From positions 62,001 to 126,000 of the forward strand of contig NZ_LMQC01000019.1 in NCBI RefSeq assembly GCF_001424485.1: DNA of 64,000 bases. The letters run 5' to 3'. Positions 23,047-31,725 of this stretch are shown piece by piece. The notes beneath the pieces were generated by a model that saw only the letters and a program-made list of their open reading frames with translations, was not told the origin of the DNA and searched no databases. The position numbers were made by a program, and so were the translations under genes. The stretch comes from Modestobacter sp. Leaf380. GTDB taxonomy: Bacteria; Actinomycetota; Actinomycetes; Mycobacteriales; Geodermatophilaceae. The first letter of the stretch is position 1. Every line of letters starts with the position of its first letter.

Positions 23047-23883
23047 TCACTTCCCTCTCATGGGTCGGTAGGCGGAGCCGCGGCCGCAGGGGACCCGCTC
23101 CCAGGTGTCGTCGACACCCAGCGTCGTCTCGGCCGCGCCGAGGAACAGCCAACCGTCCGGGCGCATCAGCTGACGCACCTTCTGGAGGACCGTGCGCTTC
23201 GTCGGCGGGTCGAAGTAGATGAGGACGTTGCGCAGGTAGACGACGTCGAAGGGGCCGAGCCGGGGCAGGGGCGCGGCGAGGTTGAGCTCACTGGCGGTCA
23301 CCATCTGGCGCAGGGCGGGGGCGACCTCCCACTCGGCTCCACTGCGGGTGAAGTGCCGGACCAGCATCGAGGCCGGCAGCCCGCGGTTGACCTCCAGCTG
23401 GCTGAACCGGCCGGCGCGGGTGCGCGCAACCATGTCCCGGGAGAGGTCGGTGGCGGTGATCTTGACCCGCGAGGTGGCGTTGGGCAGCGAGTCGGCCAGC
23501 AGCATGGCGACCGTGTAGGCCTCCTGGCCGCTGGAGCAGGCCGCGGACCAGATCCGCAGCTCCTCGCCGGGCCGGCGGGCGGCCTGCAGCGCGGGGACGA
23601 CGGTGCTGGTCAGCGCGGTGAACGGGTCGCCGTCGCGGAACCAGGACGTCTCGTTGGTGGTGAGCGCCTCGACGATCTTGCGGTTGACCGCCGGGTCGGG
23701 GCGGCTGCGCACCCGGTCGACGAACTCGGCGACGCCGGAGAGCCCGAGCTGGCGGGCCAGCGGCAGCAGCCGGGCCTCGACGAGGTACTCCTTGCCGGGG
23801 GCGAGCACGATGGCCGACTCGCGGCGGACGAGCTGGCAGACCCAGTCGAACCCGGCGGGGCCCAGGGCGGTGGCGGCGGTCAC
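23047..23883 (-). CDS. cheR: chemotaxis protein methyltransferase
   Basis: A 278-residue SAM-dependent methyltransferase that methylates glutamates on chemoreceptors. It has an N-terminal helical domain ('FDWVCQLVRRESAIVLAPGKEYLVEARL'), 'EALTTNETSWFRD' and the SAM site 'RIWSAACSSGQEAYTVAMLLAD', then 'ITATDLSRDMVARTRAGRF' and 'FDVVYLRNVLIYFD'. The GTG at 23883 overlaps the cheB stop by GTGA. Paired with cheB it gives methylation-based adaptation. Confidence 0.95.
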   Translation of the reverse strand: MTAATALGPAGFDWVCQLVRRESAIVLAPGKEYLVEARLLPLARQLGLSGVAEFVDRVRSRPDPAVNRKIVEALTTNETSWFRDGDPFTALTSTVVPALQAARRPGEELRIWSAACSSGQEAYTVAMLLADSLPNATSRVKITATDLSRDMVARTRAGRFSQLEVNRGLPASMLVRHFTRSGAEWEVAPALRQMVTASELNLAAPLPRLGPFDVVYLRNVLIYFDPPTKRTVLQKVRQLMRPDGWLFLGAAETTLGVDDTWERVPCGRGSAYRPMRGK

Positions 23884-24971
23884 GGACGGACTCCTGAGAG
23901 GACGGCGCGGCGCGAGCCGACGGAACGGAGCACGGTCTCGGCGACGCGGTCCAGCGGGACCACCTCGTCGGCGTGACCGGCCTGGACGACGGACCCGGGC
24001 ATGCCCCACACGACGGAGCTGGCCTGGTCCTGGGCGATGACGGTGCCGCCGGCGGCCCGGACGGCGCCGGTGCCCAGCCTGCCGTCCGAGCCCATGCCGG
24101 TGAGGACCACCGACAGGACGGCGCCGTCGTAGGCCGCGACGGCGGAGCGGAAGAGGACGTCGACGGCGGGCCGGCAGAAGTTCTCGGCCGGCCCCTGGTT
24201 GAGCTGGGTGCGGCGCAGCCCACCGCTGGCGACGACGGTGAGGTGGAAGTCGCCGGGCGCGATGTGCACGGTGCCCGGGCGCAGCTGGGTGCCGGCCACG
24301 GCCTCCACGACCTCGAGGGACGACAGCCGGTCCAGCCGGCCGGCGAACTGCTTGGTGAACACCGGCGGCATGTGCTGGACGACCAGGACGGGCAGCGGGA
24401 AGTCCGCGGGCAGCTTGGGGATCACCCGGGTGAGGGCGTCCGGGCCGCCGGTGGAGGACCCGATGACCAGCACCGCGGGGTCCCGGCGGACGCCGGTGCG
24501 CGGGGCGGGCGGGCGGGGCGCGGCCGCCACGACGGGGGCCAGGTGGGCCGGCAGGCCCAGCGGGCGCCCGGTGAGCAGCTTGATCCGCGGGATGAGCTGC
24601 TCGCGCACGCTCTCCTTGGACTCCCCGACGCTGCCCACGTTCGCGGGCTTGGTGACGTAGTCGCTGGCACCGGCGGCCAGCGCCTCCAGGGTCGCGCTGG
24701 CACCCCGCTCGGTCAGCGTGGAGAACATGACGATGGGGACACGGCTGCCCGACGCCCGGATGGCGCGCACCGCCTCGATGCCGTTCATCTCGGGCATCTC
24801 GATGTCCATGGTGACCAGGTCCGGACGCAGCTGCTCCAGCTTGGTCAGCGCGGCCCGGCCGTTCACGGCGGTCCCGACGACCTCGATCGACGGGTCCTCG
24901 GACAGCACGTCGGTGACGATCTTGCGGACGACGACCGAGTCGTCGACCACGAGCACCCTGATCGGGGCCAC
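23880..24971 (-). CDS. cheB: chemotaxis methylesterase/glutaminase
   Basis: A 363-residue protein with an N-terminal receiver domain (Asp56 in 'LVTMDIEMPEMNG'), a linker, and the C-terminal CheB esterase domain with nucleophile Ser in 'VIGSSTGGPDALTRV', His in 'VVQHMPPVF' and Asp in 'TGMGSDGRLG'. It removes methyl groups (or deamidates Gln) on receptors when phosphorylated by CheA. It lies 88 bp after the unknown 315-residue gene and is translationally coupled to cheR. Confidence 0.96.
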   Translation of the reverse strand: MAPIRVLVVDDSVVVRKIVTDVLSEDPSIEVVGTAVNGRAALTKLEQLRPDLVTMDIEMPEMNGIEAVRAIRASGSRVPIVMFSTLTERGASATLEALAAGASDYVTKPANVGSVGESKESVREQLIPRIKLLTGRPLGLPAHLAPVVAAAPRPPAPRTGVRRDPAVLVIGSSTGGPDALTRVIPKLPADFPLPVLVVQHMPPVFTKQFAGRLDRLSSLEVVEAVAGTQLRPGTVHIAPGDFHLTVVASGGLRRTQLNQGPAENFCRPAVDVLFRSAVAAYDGAVLSVVLTGMGSDGRLGTGAVRAAGGTVIAQDQASSVVWGMPGSVVQAGHADEVVPLDRVAETVLRSVGSRRAVLSGVRP

Positions 24972-25059
24972 GGCGTCCTCTGCTCTCTACGGTGGGGGCC
25001 CAGCCGGGCTCCCGTGATGGTCTTTCGGCACGTCAGTGGCCGGTGTTGAGCCGGCGGCC

Positions 25060-26007
25060 TCACCCCTGCGGGTGGTCCCTGGGACCAGGCACGTCCGGCG
25101 GGGCAGGCGGCAGGCCGGGGCGCGGACCGCCGGTGACCAGCGCCCAGGGGGCGCTCAGCTGGTCCAGCGAGGTGCCGTCGAGCAGGTCGCTCATCGCCAC
25201 GCCCTGCACCACCCCGGCGACGGCGTTCCACACCCCGCGGGCGCCGTCGCCGGGGGTGAACCCGCCGTCGACGAACGCGCGGGCGGCGAGCAGCTGGCCG
25301 GCGGCCAGGGCACGGGTGCGACCGGAGACGTGTGCGGCCCAGGAGGCTCCGTGCATGGCCGTGGCCCAGGAGCGACGGCCCTCGCGGACCTCGTCCACGG
25401 CGTCGCGCCAGCGTTCGCGGTCGGGTCCGGTGGCCCCGCGGAGCCGTTCCAGGAGGTCGTGCAGGGCGTCCGCGGCGGGCCCCAGGTGCGGTTCCGGCGC
25501 CGGGCCGACCCGGTCCAGGGCGTCGGTGAGCGCCCGGCGGTCCCGGGCGGGCAGGACCGCTGCGGCCCACCCGGCGACGGCGGCGTCGGACAGCACGTCG
25601 GCGGCGAGCTCGCGGACGTCGGGGGACACGTCGGGCACCGCGGAGGACTCGGGCCCCAGGACGTCGTCGCGCAGCAGCCGCTCCACGGAGGCGGCGTCGC
25701 CCACGGTGCCCTGCTCGAGCAGGTCGACGAGGGCCGCGGCCCGGGTCTGCGGGTCCAGCCCGGTCGTGGAGGCCCGCAGCGAGGGCACCCCGGACTGGGC
25801 GAGCTCGCGGACCCGGCGGGAGCGGACCACCCAGCGGGCCCGCTGGGAGGGGGTGCCGCTGGCGACCGGGTGGGCGGCGGCGAGCCGGCGCAGGTGCCCG
25901 GCGTCGGCGCCGAGCCCGGTCAGCAGGACCCCGGCGACGTCCCGGCCGGCGGGCAACCGCACCAGGTCGAAGCCGAGGGTCGCGGCACTGACCAGCGAGT
26001 AGGGCAC
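25060..26007 (-). CDS. unrecognised 315-residue protein inside the chemotaxis operon
   Basis: I do not recognise this protein. It is soluble, Ala/Leu/Arg/Asp-rich and probably mostly helical: 'LGFDLVRLPAGRDVAGVLLTGLGADAGHLRRLAAAHPVA' at the N-terminus, 'TRAAALVDLLEQGTVGDAASVERLL' and 'AAHVSGRTRALAAGQLLAARAFVDGG' later, with a Pro-rich end. There is no signal peptide or membrane helix. It begins 7 bp after the first-listed receptor (mcp at 26015) and precedes cheB by 88 bp, so it is co-transcribed with both and is a candidate accessory chemotaxis protein. The GTG start at 26007 is the only good one near. Confidence 0.7.
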   Translation of the reverse strand: MPYSLVSAATLGFDLVRLPAGRDVAGVLLTGLGADAGHLRRLAAAHPVASGTPSQRARWVVRSRRVRELAQSGVPSLRASTTGLDPQTRAAALVDLLEQGTVGDAASVERLLRDDVLGPESSAVPDVSPDVRELAADVLSDAAVAGWAAAVLPARDRRALTDALDRVGPAPEPHLGPAADALHDLLERLRGATGPDRERWRDAVDEVREGRRSWATAMHGASWAAHVSGRTRALAAGQLLAARAFVDGGFTPGDGARGVWNAVAGVVQGVAMSDLLDGTSLDQLSAPWALVTGGPRPGLPPAPPDVPGPRDHPQG

Positions 26008-26014
26008 GGCCGGC

Positions 26015-27652
26015 TCAGTGGGTGAAGCGCGCGACGGCGCCGCGCAGCTCGGTGGCCATGGCGGAGAGCTCCTGCACCGACACCCGGGTGGCGTCCAGCG
26101 CCTGGGTGGTGGCCCCGGCGGCGGTGCTCACCCCGGTGATGGTGGCGGCGATCTCGGTGGACCCACCGGCGGCTTCGGCGACCGACCGGGACATCTCGTT
26201 GGTGGTGGCGGTCTGCTCCTCGACGGCGCTGGCGATGGTCAGCTGGTAGTCGTTGATCTGTCCGATGACCTCACCGATGCGGCCGATCGCGGCGACCGCG
26301 CCACCGGTGTCGGCCTGGATCGCCTCGACGCGGCGGGCGATGTCCTCGGTCGCGCGGGCGGTGGCCTGGGCCAGCTGCTTGACCTCGTCGGCCACGACCG
26401 CGAAGCCCCGGCCGGCCTCACCGGCGCGGGCGGCCTCGATGGTCGCGTTGAGCGCCAGCAGGTTGGTCTGACCGGCGATGGCGGTGATCACCTTGACCAC
26501 GTCACCGATCTCGGCGGAGGAGACGCCCAGCCGGCTGATCGTGGCGTTCGTGGCCTCGGCCTCGGTCACCGCGCCGGCCGCGACGCGGGCGGCCTCGTTG
26601 GCGTTCTGGGCGATCTCCCGGATCGACGCCGACATCTGCTCGGCACCCGCGGCCACGGTGGCCACGCTGCGGGAGACCTCGTCGGCGGCACCGGACACCT
26701 GGCCGGAGCGGGCCGAGGTCTGCTCGGCCGAGGAGGCGATCTGGGCGGAGGACGCGGACAGCCCCTGGGCGGACGCGGCGACCGCGTCGGCGGAGGCGTC
26801 GAGCTGGGCGACCAGCTGCCGGACCTCGGTGACGGCGGCGTCGAGCGCGGCACCGGTGCGCCCGACCTCGTCCCGTCGGTGGAGCCCGGTGGTCCGGGTG
26901 AGGTCACGGGCGCCGACGGCCTCGGCGACGGCCCGGATGGACTCCAGCGGGCGCACCAGGGAGCGGGTGACCAGCCAGGCCAGCAGCGCGGCCAGCAGCA
27001 CACCCACGACACCGGCGACGGTCAGCAGCCAGCCGGCCCGGTTCTGTGCCGCGGCCTGCTCCTGCTCCAGCCCGGCCAGCCGGGCCTGCGCCGAGGCGGC
27101 GATCTCGTCGGCGATGTCCAGCACGATGCCGTAGGCCTCGCCGGCCTCGCCGCCGTTGATCGAGGTCTGGGCGGTGGCCAGGCCCTCGCGGGTGCCCGGC
27201 CGGATCCACTCGACCACCTGGTCGTCCCAGCCGAAGTAGCTGTCCCAGGCCGGTCGGAGCCCGGCGAAGGCGGCCAGCTCGACGTCGTCCATGCCCGAGG
27301 TGTCCACGGTGTCGAGCCACTCGTAGACGGAGTCCCGGCTGGCCAGGAAGCCGGCCCGGTTGTAGCCGTCCTCGCCGAGGGCGACCTCGGGGCCGAACGC
27401 GGCGACGTCGGCCAGCACGAAGCCCTGCCACCCGGTGGCGTCGGCGATCTGGAAGCGCATGGTCTCGGCGTCGCGGACGACGCCGTCCACGGCGGTGACC
27501 TGCTGGGCCAGGTCGCGCTGCTCGCCCACGGCGACCACGCCGGCGACGGCGCACCCGACCACGAGCAGGGCCACCCCACCGAAGGCCAGTCCGAGCCGGG
27601 CGCGCAGGCCCAGGTCGGCGGGCCCGCGGCGGACCGGCGGGGCGGTCACCAC
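26015..27652 (-). CDS. methyl-accepting chemotaxis protein 1
   Basis: A 545-residue transmembrane chemoreceptor: TM1 at about 20-43, an extracellular helical sensor of about 160 residues, TM2 at about 207-230, HAMP to about 283, then the cytoplasmic signalling coiled coil with the tip '[38 protein letters not shown]'. Methylation-helix pairs such as '[12 protein letters not shown]' are present. Start is either GTG 27652 or GTG 27649, the latter overlapping the previous stop by GTGA. Its signalling half matches receptors 2 and 3 but keeps VVADEV, where they have VVANEV. The ligand is unknown. Confidence 0.95.
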   Translation of the reverse strand: MVTAPPVRRGPADLGLRARLGLAFGGVALLVVGCAVAGVVAVGEQRDLAQQVTAVDGVVRDAETMRFQIADATGWQGFVLADVAAFGPEVALGEDGYNRAGFLASRDSVYEWLDTVDTSGMDDVELAAFAGLRPAWDSYFGWDDQVVEWIRPGTREGLATAQTSINGGEAGEAYGIVLDIADEIAASAQARLAGLEQEQAAAQNRAGWLLTVAGVVGVLLAALLAWLVTRSLVRPLESIRAVAEAVGARDLTRTTGLHRRDEVGRTGAALDAAVTEVRQLVAQLDASADAVAASAQGLSASSAQIASSAEQTSARSGQVSGAADEVSRSVATVAAGAEQMSASIREIAQNANEAARVAAGAVTEAEATNATISRLGVSSAEIGDVVKVITAIAGQTNLLALNATIEAARAGEAGRGFAVVADEVKQLAQATARATEDIARRVEAIQADTGGAVAAIGRIGEVIGQINDYQLTIASAVEEQTATTNEMSRSVAEAAGGSTEIAATITGVSTAAGATTQALDATRVSVQELSAMATELRGAVARFTH

Positions 27653-29262
27653 GAGAAACGGCCCACGGTGGCGCGCAGGTCGGCGGCCATCCGGGACAGC
27701 TCGTCCACGGCGACCCGGGTCTGGCCCAGCGCCTCGGTGGTGGTGCCGGCCGCGGAGGAGACGCCACCGATGTTGGCGGCGATCTCGGTCGTGCCCCCGG
27801 CGGCCTCCGCGACGCTGCGCGACATCTCGTTCGTCGTCGCGGTCTGCTCCTCGACGGCACTGGCGATCGTGAGCTGGTAGTCGTTGATCTGACCGATGAC
27901 CTCACCGATCCGGCCGATCGCCGCCACCGCACCACCGGTGTCGGCCTGGATCGCCTCGACCCGGCGGGCGATGTCCTCGGTGGCGCGAGCGGTCTCCTGG
28001 GCCAGTTCCTTGACCTCGTTGGCCACCACGGCGAAGCCCTTGCCCGCCTCACCGGCGCGAGCGGCCTCGATCGTGGCGTTGAGGGCCAGCAGGTTCGTCT
28101 GCTCGGCGATGCTGGTGATCGCCTTGACCACCGCGCCGATCTCCTTGGAGGAGGCACCCAGCTTCTGGATGGTCGCGTTGGTGGCCTCGGCCTCGGTCAC
28201 CGCACCGGCGGCGACGCGGGCGGCCTCGTTGGCGTTCTGCGCGATCTCCCGGATGGAGGCGCTCATCTGCTCGGCGCCGGCGGCGACGGTGGCCACGCTG
28301 CGGGACACCTCGTCGGCGGCACCGGACACCACCCCGGACTGCAGGGCCGTCTCCTCCGCCGAGGAGGAGATGCGCGCCGAGGACGAGGCCAGCTGCTGGC
28401 TGGAGGCCGCGACCGCGTCGGCCGAGCCGACGACGGAGGCCATCAGGGTGCGCAGGGCGGACTGCGCGGACCGCAGGGCGACCGCCGTCCGGCCGAGCTC
28501 GTCGTCGGTGGTCACCTCGGGCTCGACGGTCAGGTCGCCCCGGGCCAGGGCGTCGATGGACCCGCGCAGCGAGCGGATGGTGGCCAGCATGCGGCGGACC
28601 ACCAGCAGGGTCAGCGTGACGGCGGCCAGCACGCCGATGCCGACGACGAGCCAGATCGTGGTGAGCGCGGAGCCGGCGTCCTCGGCGTCGGCGTCGGCGC
28701 GGTCGGCCGCCCGGGCGGCCTGGGCTGCGGCCTCGACCTGCAACGGCTTGCCGACGGCGGCGGCGAGCGGCCGGACCATGTCGCGGTAGACCCGGGTGAA
28801 CTCGGCCTGGTCACCGGAGTCGGCGCGGGCGAAGAGCACCTCCTCCGCCAGCGTGTAGTACGACCCCAGCATCTCCTGGAAGTCCGCGAAGGCGGCCGGG
28901 TCGGCGGCCACCGGCTCGTAGGCGGCCACCTGGGCGGTGATCTCGGCCCGGCGCGTGGTCAGGTCGGCGCGCAGCGACTCACGACCCTCGGCGTCGGAGA
29001 CCCCGTAGGCCACGACCCGGGCGCGGTCGCCCTGGAAGGAGTCCTGCAGCTGGGCCAGCTGGGTCAGCGGCACGACGGTGTCGCGGTAGAGCTCCTGCTC
29101 CCCGGCACGCAGTGCACCGATCCGGACGGCGGCCACGCTGGCCACCGCCAGGGCCACCAGGACCAGGGCGAGCACCGCGGCGCCGATCTTGACCCCGACG
29201 GGCCGGTCGACGGTCCAGCGCCGGGCGCGTGCGGCGCGGCTCGCCTGCTCTGACGTGCTCAT
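27646..29262 (-). CDS. methyl-accepting chemotaxis protein 2
   Basis: A 538-residue receptor with TM1 at about 23-45, a four-helix-bundle-like sensor ('[37 protein letters not shown]'), TM2 at about 200-225, HAMP, and the signalling coiled coil with '[38 protein letters not shown]'. The ATG at 29262 follows GGGGGAACCACC, the same leader used by receptor 3. The open frame continues upstream through the 17-bp repeat array, but the shared leader argues for 29262. Part of the signalling half is identical at DNA level to receptor 3. Confidence 0.95.
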   Translation of the reverse strand: MSTSEQASRAARARRWTVDRPVGVKIGAAVLALVLVALAVASVAAVRIGALRAGEQELYRDTVVPLTQLAQLQDSFQGDRARVVAYGVSDAEGRESLRADLTTRRAEITAQVAAYEPVAADPAAFADFQEMLGSYYTLAEEVLFARADSGDQAEFTRVYRDMVRPLAAAVGKPLQVEAAAQAARAADRADADAEDAGSALTTIWLVVGIGVLAAVTLTLLVVRRMLATIRSLRGSIDALARGDLTVEPEVTTDDELGRTAVALRSAQSALRTLMASVVGSADAVAASSQQLASSSARISSSAEETALQSGVVSGAADEVSRSVATVAAGAEQMSASIREIAQNANEAARVAAGAVTEAEATNATIQKLGASSKEIGAVVKAITSIAEQTNLLALNATIEAARAGEAGKGFAVVANEVKELAQETARATEDIARRVEAIQADTGGAVAAIGRIGEVIGQINDYQLTIASAVEEQTATTNEMSRSVAEAAGGTTEIAANIGGVSSAAGTTTEALGQTRVAVDELSRMAADLRATVGRFSW

Positions 29263-29492
29263 GGTGGTTCCCCCGAGGGTGCTGCGCTGTGGCCGGCGCG
29301 GGTCTGGCGCCGTCTGGTGGTGCCGGTCGTGCGGTGGTGCCGGTCGTGCGGTGGTGCCGGTCGTGCGGTGGTACCGGTCGTGCGGCGGTGCCGGTCGTGC
29401 GGCGGTGCCGGTCGTGCGGTGGTGCCGGTCGTGCGGCGGCGAGATGGTGCGGCGGCGCGGTGACCGGCGGGCCCCCGGTGCGGGGGGAGGGG
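29263..29492 (-). other. 230-bp spacer between receptors 3 and 2 without a gene
   Basis: The spacer holds the seven-copy 17-bp tandem array (29321-29439), the leader GGGGGAACCACC before receptor 2, and nothing else recognisable. I saw no clear terminator in it, so receptors 3 and 2 may still be on one mRNA. Confidence 0.6.
29321..29439. repeat. seven-copy 17-bp tandem repeat in the leader of receptor 2
   Basis: The unit TGCCGGTCGTGCGGTGG starts at 29321, 29338, 29355, 29372, 29389, 29406 and 29423, with a few GTG/GCG and TGCC/TACC variants. A 17-bp period is not a multiple of three, which argues against a coding role. Slippage could change copy number and so the distance between receptors 3 and 2. 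Confidence 0.92.
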
Positions 29493-31106
29493 TCACCAGG
29501 TGAAGCGGCCCACGGTGGTGCGCAGGTCGGCGGCCATCCGGGACAGCTCGTCCACGGCGACCCGGGTCTGACCCAGCGCCTCGGTCGTCGAGCTGGCCGC
29601 GGTCGAGACCCCGGTGATGTTCGCGGCGATCTCGGTCGACCCACCGGCAGCCTCGGCCACCGACCGGGACATCTCGTTGGTCGTGGCCGTCTGCTCCTCC
29701 ACGGCACTGGCGATCGTGAGCTGGTAGTCGTTGATCTGACCGATGACCTCACCGATCCGGCCGATCGCCGCCACCGCACCACCGGTGTCGGCCTGGATGG
29801 CCTCCACCCGGCGGGCGATGTCCTCGGTCGCCCGGGCAGTCTCCTGCGCCAGCTCCTTGACCTCGTTGGCGACCACCGCGAAGCCCTTGCCCGCCTCACC
29901 GGCACGAGCGGCCTCGATCGTGGCGTTCAGCGCCAGCAGGTTCGTCTGCTCGGCGATGCTCGTGATCACCTTCACCACGTCGCCGATCTCCTTCGACGAC
30001 AGCCCCAGCTTCGTGATCGTGGCGTTCGTGGCCTCGGCCTCGGTCACCGCACCCGCGGCGACCCGAGCGGCCTCGTTGGCGTTCTGCGCGATCTCCCGGA
30101 TCGACGCCGACATCTCCTCCGCACCCGCGGCGACCGTCGCCACGCTCCGGGACACCTCGTCAGCAGCGCTGGACACCACCCCCGACTGCAACGACGTCTC
30201 CTGCGCCGACGCCGAGATCTGCGCCGAGGACGCCGACAGCTCCTCACTCGACGCCGCGACCGCATCGGCCGAACCGACGACCGAGGACATCAGGGCGCGC
30301 AGGTCGACCAGGGCCCCGTCGAGCAGCTTGGCGGTCTGGCCCACCTCGTCGGCGGAGTCGACCCCGGTGCGCACGGTGAGGTCGCCGCCGGCGAGCGCGG
30401 AGACCGCGGCCTGCAGCTTGTGCAGCCGCCCGACGATGGAGCGGGCGACGGCGATGCCCAGGCCCAGGGCCACGGCCAGGCCGACGACCAGCGTGGTCAG
30501 CAGCACCCAGCGGGTCTGCTCGTAGGCCGCCGCGGCGGCCTCGGCGTCCGCCTGGGCGGCCGCCGACCGGTCCTCGGCGAGACCGTCCAGGGCGTCCACC
30601 ACGCCGGTCATCAGCGGGGTCACCTGGGTGTCGCGCAGGTTCTGCCAGCCGGCCCGGTCACCGGCCGCGGTGAACGCGTCCAGCTGGGCGGTCAGGTCCA
30701 CGTACCGGTCGACGCCGGCGGCGGCGTCGGCGACGACCTGCTGGTTGGCCTCGGACAGGCGGACCGAGTCCGTCAGCTCCGCGGCGGTGTCCTCGAAGGC
30801 CTGCACCGACTCGCCGCGGGTGGCCGTCCAGCGCGCCAGCGCCTCGTCGTCCTCGGCATTGGTGGCGTTGGTGCGGTTGAGCTGGGCGAAGCGGATCGAG
30901 ATGAGCTGGAAGCGCATCTCCTGGGCGAGCTCGACGCCGCGGACGTCGTCGGCGTAGACGACCTGGGTGCGGTCGGCCGAGTCTGAGAGGGCCGAGAGCC
31001 CGACGACGCCGACGACGGCTGCGGCCACCGCGGCCACCGACACCCCGGCCAGGATCTTGGTGCGGACGCCCAGGGAGCCCAGGCGGTCGGAGACGGTGGT
31101 GCTCAT
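29493..31106 (-). CDS. methyl-accepting chemotaxis protein 3
   Basis: A 537-residue receptor: TM1 at about 14-37, a helical sensor with '[32 protein letters not shown]', TM2 at about 199-222, HAMP, and a signalling domain almost the same as that of receptor 2. The ATG at 31106 follows GGGGGAACCACC. A stretch of 98 bases (29701-29798) is identical to 27854-27951 in receptor 2. It is the first receptor after cheW. The extracellular part is unlike the other two, so each probably senses a different ligand. Confidence 0.95.
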   Translation of the reverse strand: MSTTVSDRLGSLGVRTKILAGVSVAAVAAAVVGVVGLSALSDSADRTQVVYADDVRGVELAQEMRFQLISIRFAQLNRTNATNAEDDEALARWTATRGESVQAFEDTAAELTDSVRLSEANQQVVADAAAGVDRYVDLTAQLDAFTAAGDRAGWQNLRDTQVTPLMTGVVDALDGLAEDRSAAAQADAEAAAAAYEQTRWVLLTTLVVGLAVALGLGIAVARSIVGRLHKLQAAVSALAGGDLTVRTGVDSADEVGQTAKLLDGALVDLRALMSSVVGSADAVAASSEELSASSAQISASAQETSLQSGVVSSAADEVSRSVATVAAGAEEMSASIREIAQNANEAARVAAGAVTEAEATNATITKLGLSSKEIGDVVKVITSIAEQTNLLALNATIEAARAGEAGKGFAVVANEVKELAQETARATEDIARRVEAIQADTGGAVAAIGRIGEVIGQINDYQLTIASAVEEQTATTNEMSRSVAEAAGGSTEIAANITGVSTAASSTTEALGQTRVAVDELSRMAADLRTTVGRFTW

Positions 31107-31148
31107 GGTGGTTCCCCCGTGGTGGGTGGCTGGGTGGCTGGGCTGTGC

Positions 31149-31200
31149 GGGCAGAGCGGGCAGAGCGGGCAGAGCGGGCGGTGTGGGCAGTGCGGGCGTG
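31149..31200. repeat. 9-bp tandem repeat in the leader of receptor 3
   Basis: Three perfect GGGCAGAGC units (31149-31175) are followed by degenerate ones (GGGCGGTGT, GGGCAGTGC, GGGCGTGGG). The array lies 42 bp upstream of the receptor 3 start on the minus strand, the same position type as the 17-bp array before receptor 2, but the sequences are unrelated. Confidence 0.85.
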
Positions 31201-31205
31201 GGAGG

Positions 31206-31233
31206 CAGCGCCGCCGGACGTCCGGCGGCGCTG
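31206..31233 (-). other. perfect 28-bp palindrome between cheW and receptor 3
   Basis: The arms CAGCGCCGCCGGAC and GTCCGGCGGCGCTG are exact complements with no spacer. It lies 47 bp after the cheW stop. It could be an attenuator or mRNA-processing hairpin that sets the ratio of CheA/CheW to receptors, or a true terminator. Confidence 0.8.
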
Positions 31234-31280
31234 CGGTGCACGGGTGGTGCGGGGCGCGCCGGGACCGGCGGCCTCGGGGG

Positions 31281-31724
31281 TCAGTCCGCGACGACCCGGG
31301 CGACGTCCAGGGCCAGCAGCAGCCGGCCGTCGAGCTTGTAGGCGCCGCGGATCAGCTCGCGGGCGCGGCCGTCCAGGGTGTCCGGCGGCTGCTCGAAGTC
31401 CGCTGCGTCGACGTGCACGACGTCGGCGATGCCGTCGACCAGGAAGCTGACGGCCTCCCCGTGCATCCGGACGACGATGACCACGGAGTCCGCGCCCTCG
31501 GGCCGGGCCGGGCGGCCCAGCCGCTCGCGCAGCTCGATCGCGGTGACGACCTGGCCGCGCAGGTTGATCAGGCCGGCCACCGCCGGCGGTGCCAGCGGGA
31601 CCCGGGTGAGCTTCTGCGCCCGGAGGACCTCCTGCACGTGCGCCACCTCGACGCCGTACAGGTCGCCGTCGAGCCAGAAGGTGGCCAGCTGGGTGGTGGC
31701 CCGGGTGGTGGTGGGTGCACTCAT
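31281..31724 (-). CDS. cheW: chemotaxis coupling protein CheW
   Basis: A 147-residue CheW domain: 'QLATFWLDGDLYGVEVAHVQEVLRAQKLTRVPLAPPAVAGLINLRGQVVTAIELRERLG' is diagnostic. It links receptors to CheA in the polar array. The ATG at 31724 is 1 bp past the cheA stop, so the two are coupled. It ends 175 bp before receptor 3, with a perfect palindrome and a tandem array in that gap. Confidence 0.95.
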   Translation of the reverse strand: MSAPTTTRATTQLATFWLDGDLYGVEVAHVQEVLRAQKLTRVPLAPPAVAGLINLRGQVVTAIELRERLGRPARPEGADSVVIVVRMHGEAVSFLVDGIADVVHVDAADFEQPPDTLDGRARELIRGAYKLDGRLLLALDVARVVAD

Positions 31725-31725
31725 G

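Noticed and set aside
29321-29455. CRISPR array
   Set aside because: Direct head-to-tail repeats without spacers and no cas genes; it is a simple tandem repeat.
29263-29496. N-terminal extension of receptor 2 through the 17-bp repeat array (open frame from 29496)
   Set aside because: The array has a 17-bp period, which would encode a frame-shifting repeat, and the shared leader GGGGGAACCACCATGAGCAC before both receptors 2 and 3 marks 29262 and 31106 as the true starts.
31107-31241. N-terminal extension of receptor 3 through the 9-bp array (PALPALPAL-like peptide)
   Set aside because: An open frame is expected by chance in GC-rich DNA, the extension is low complexity, and the ribosome site lies just before the ATG at 31106.
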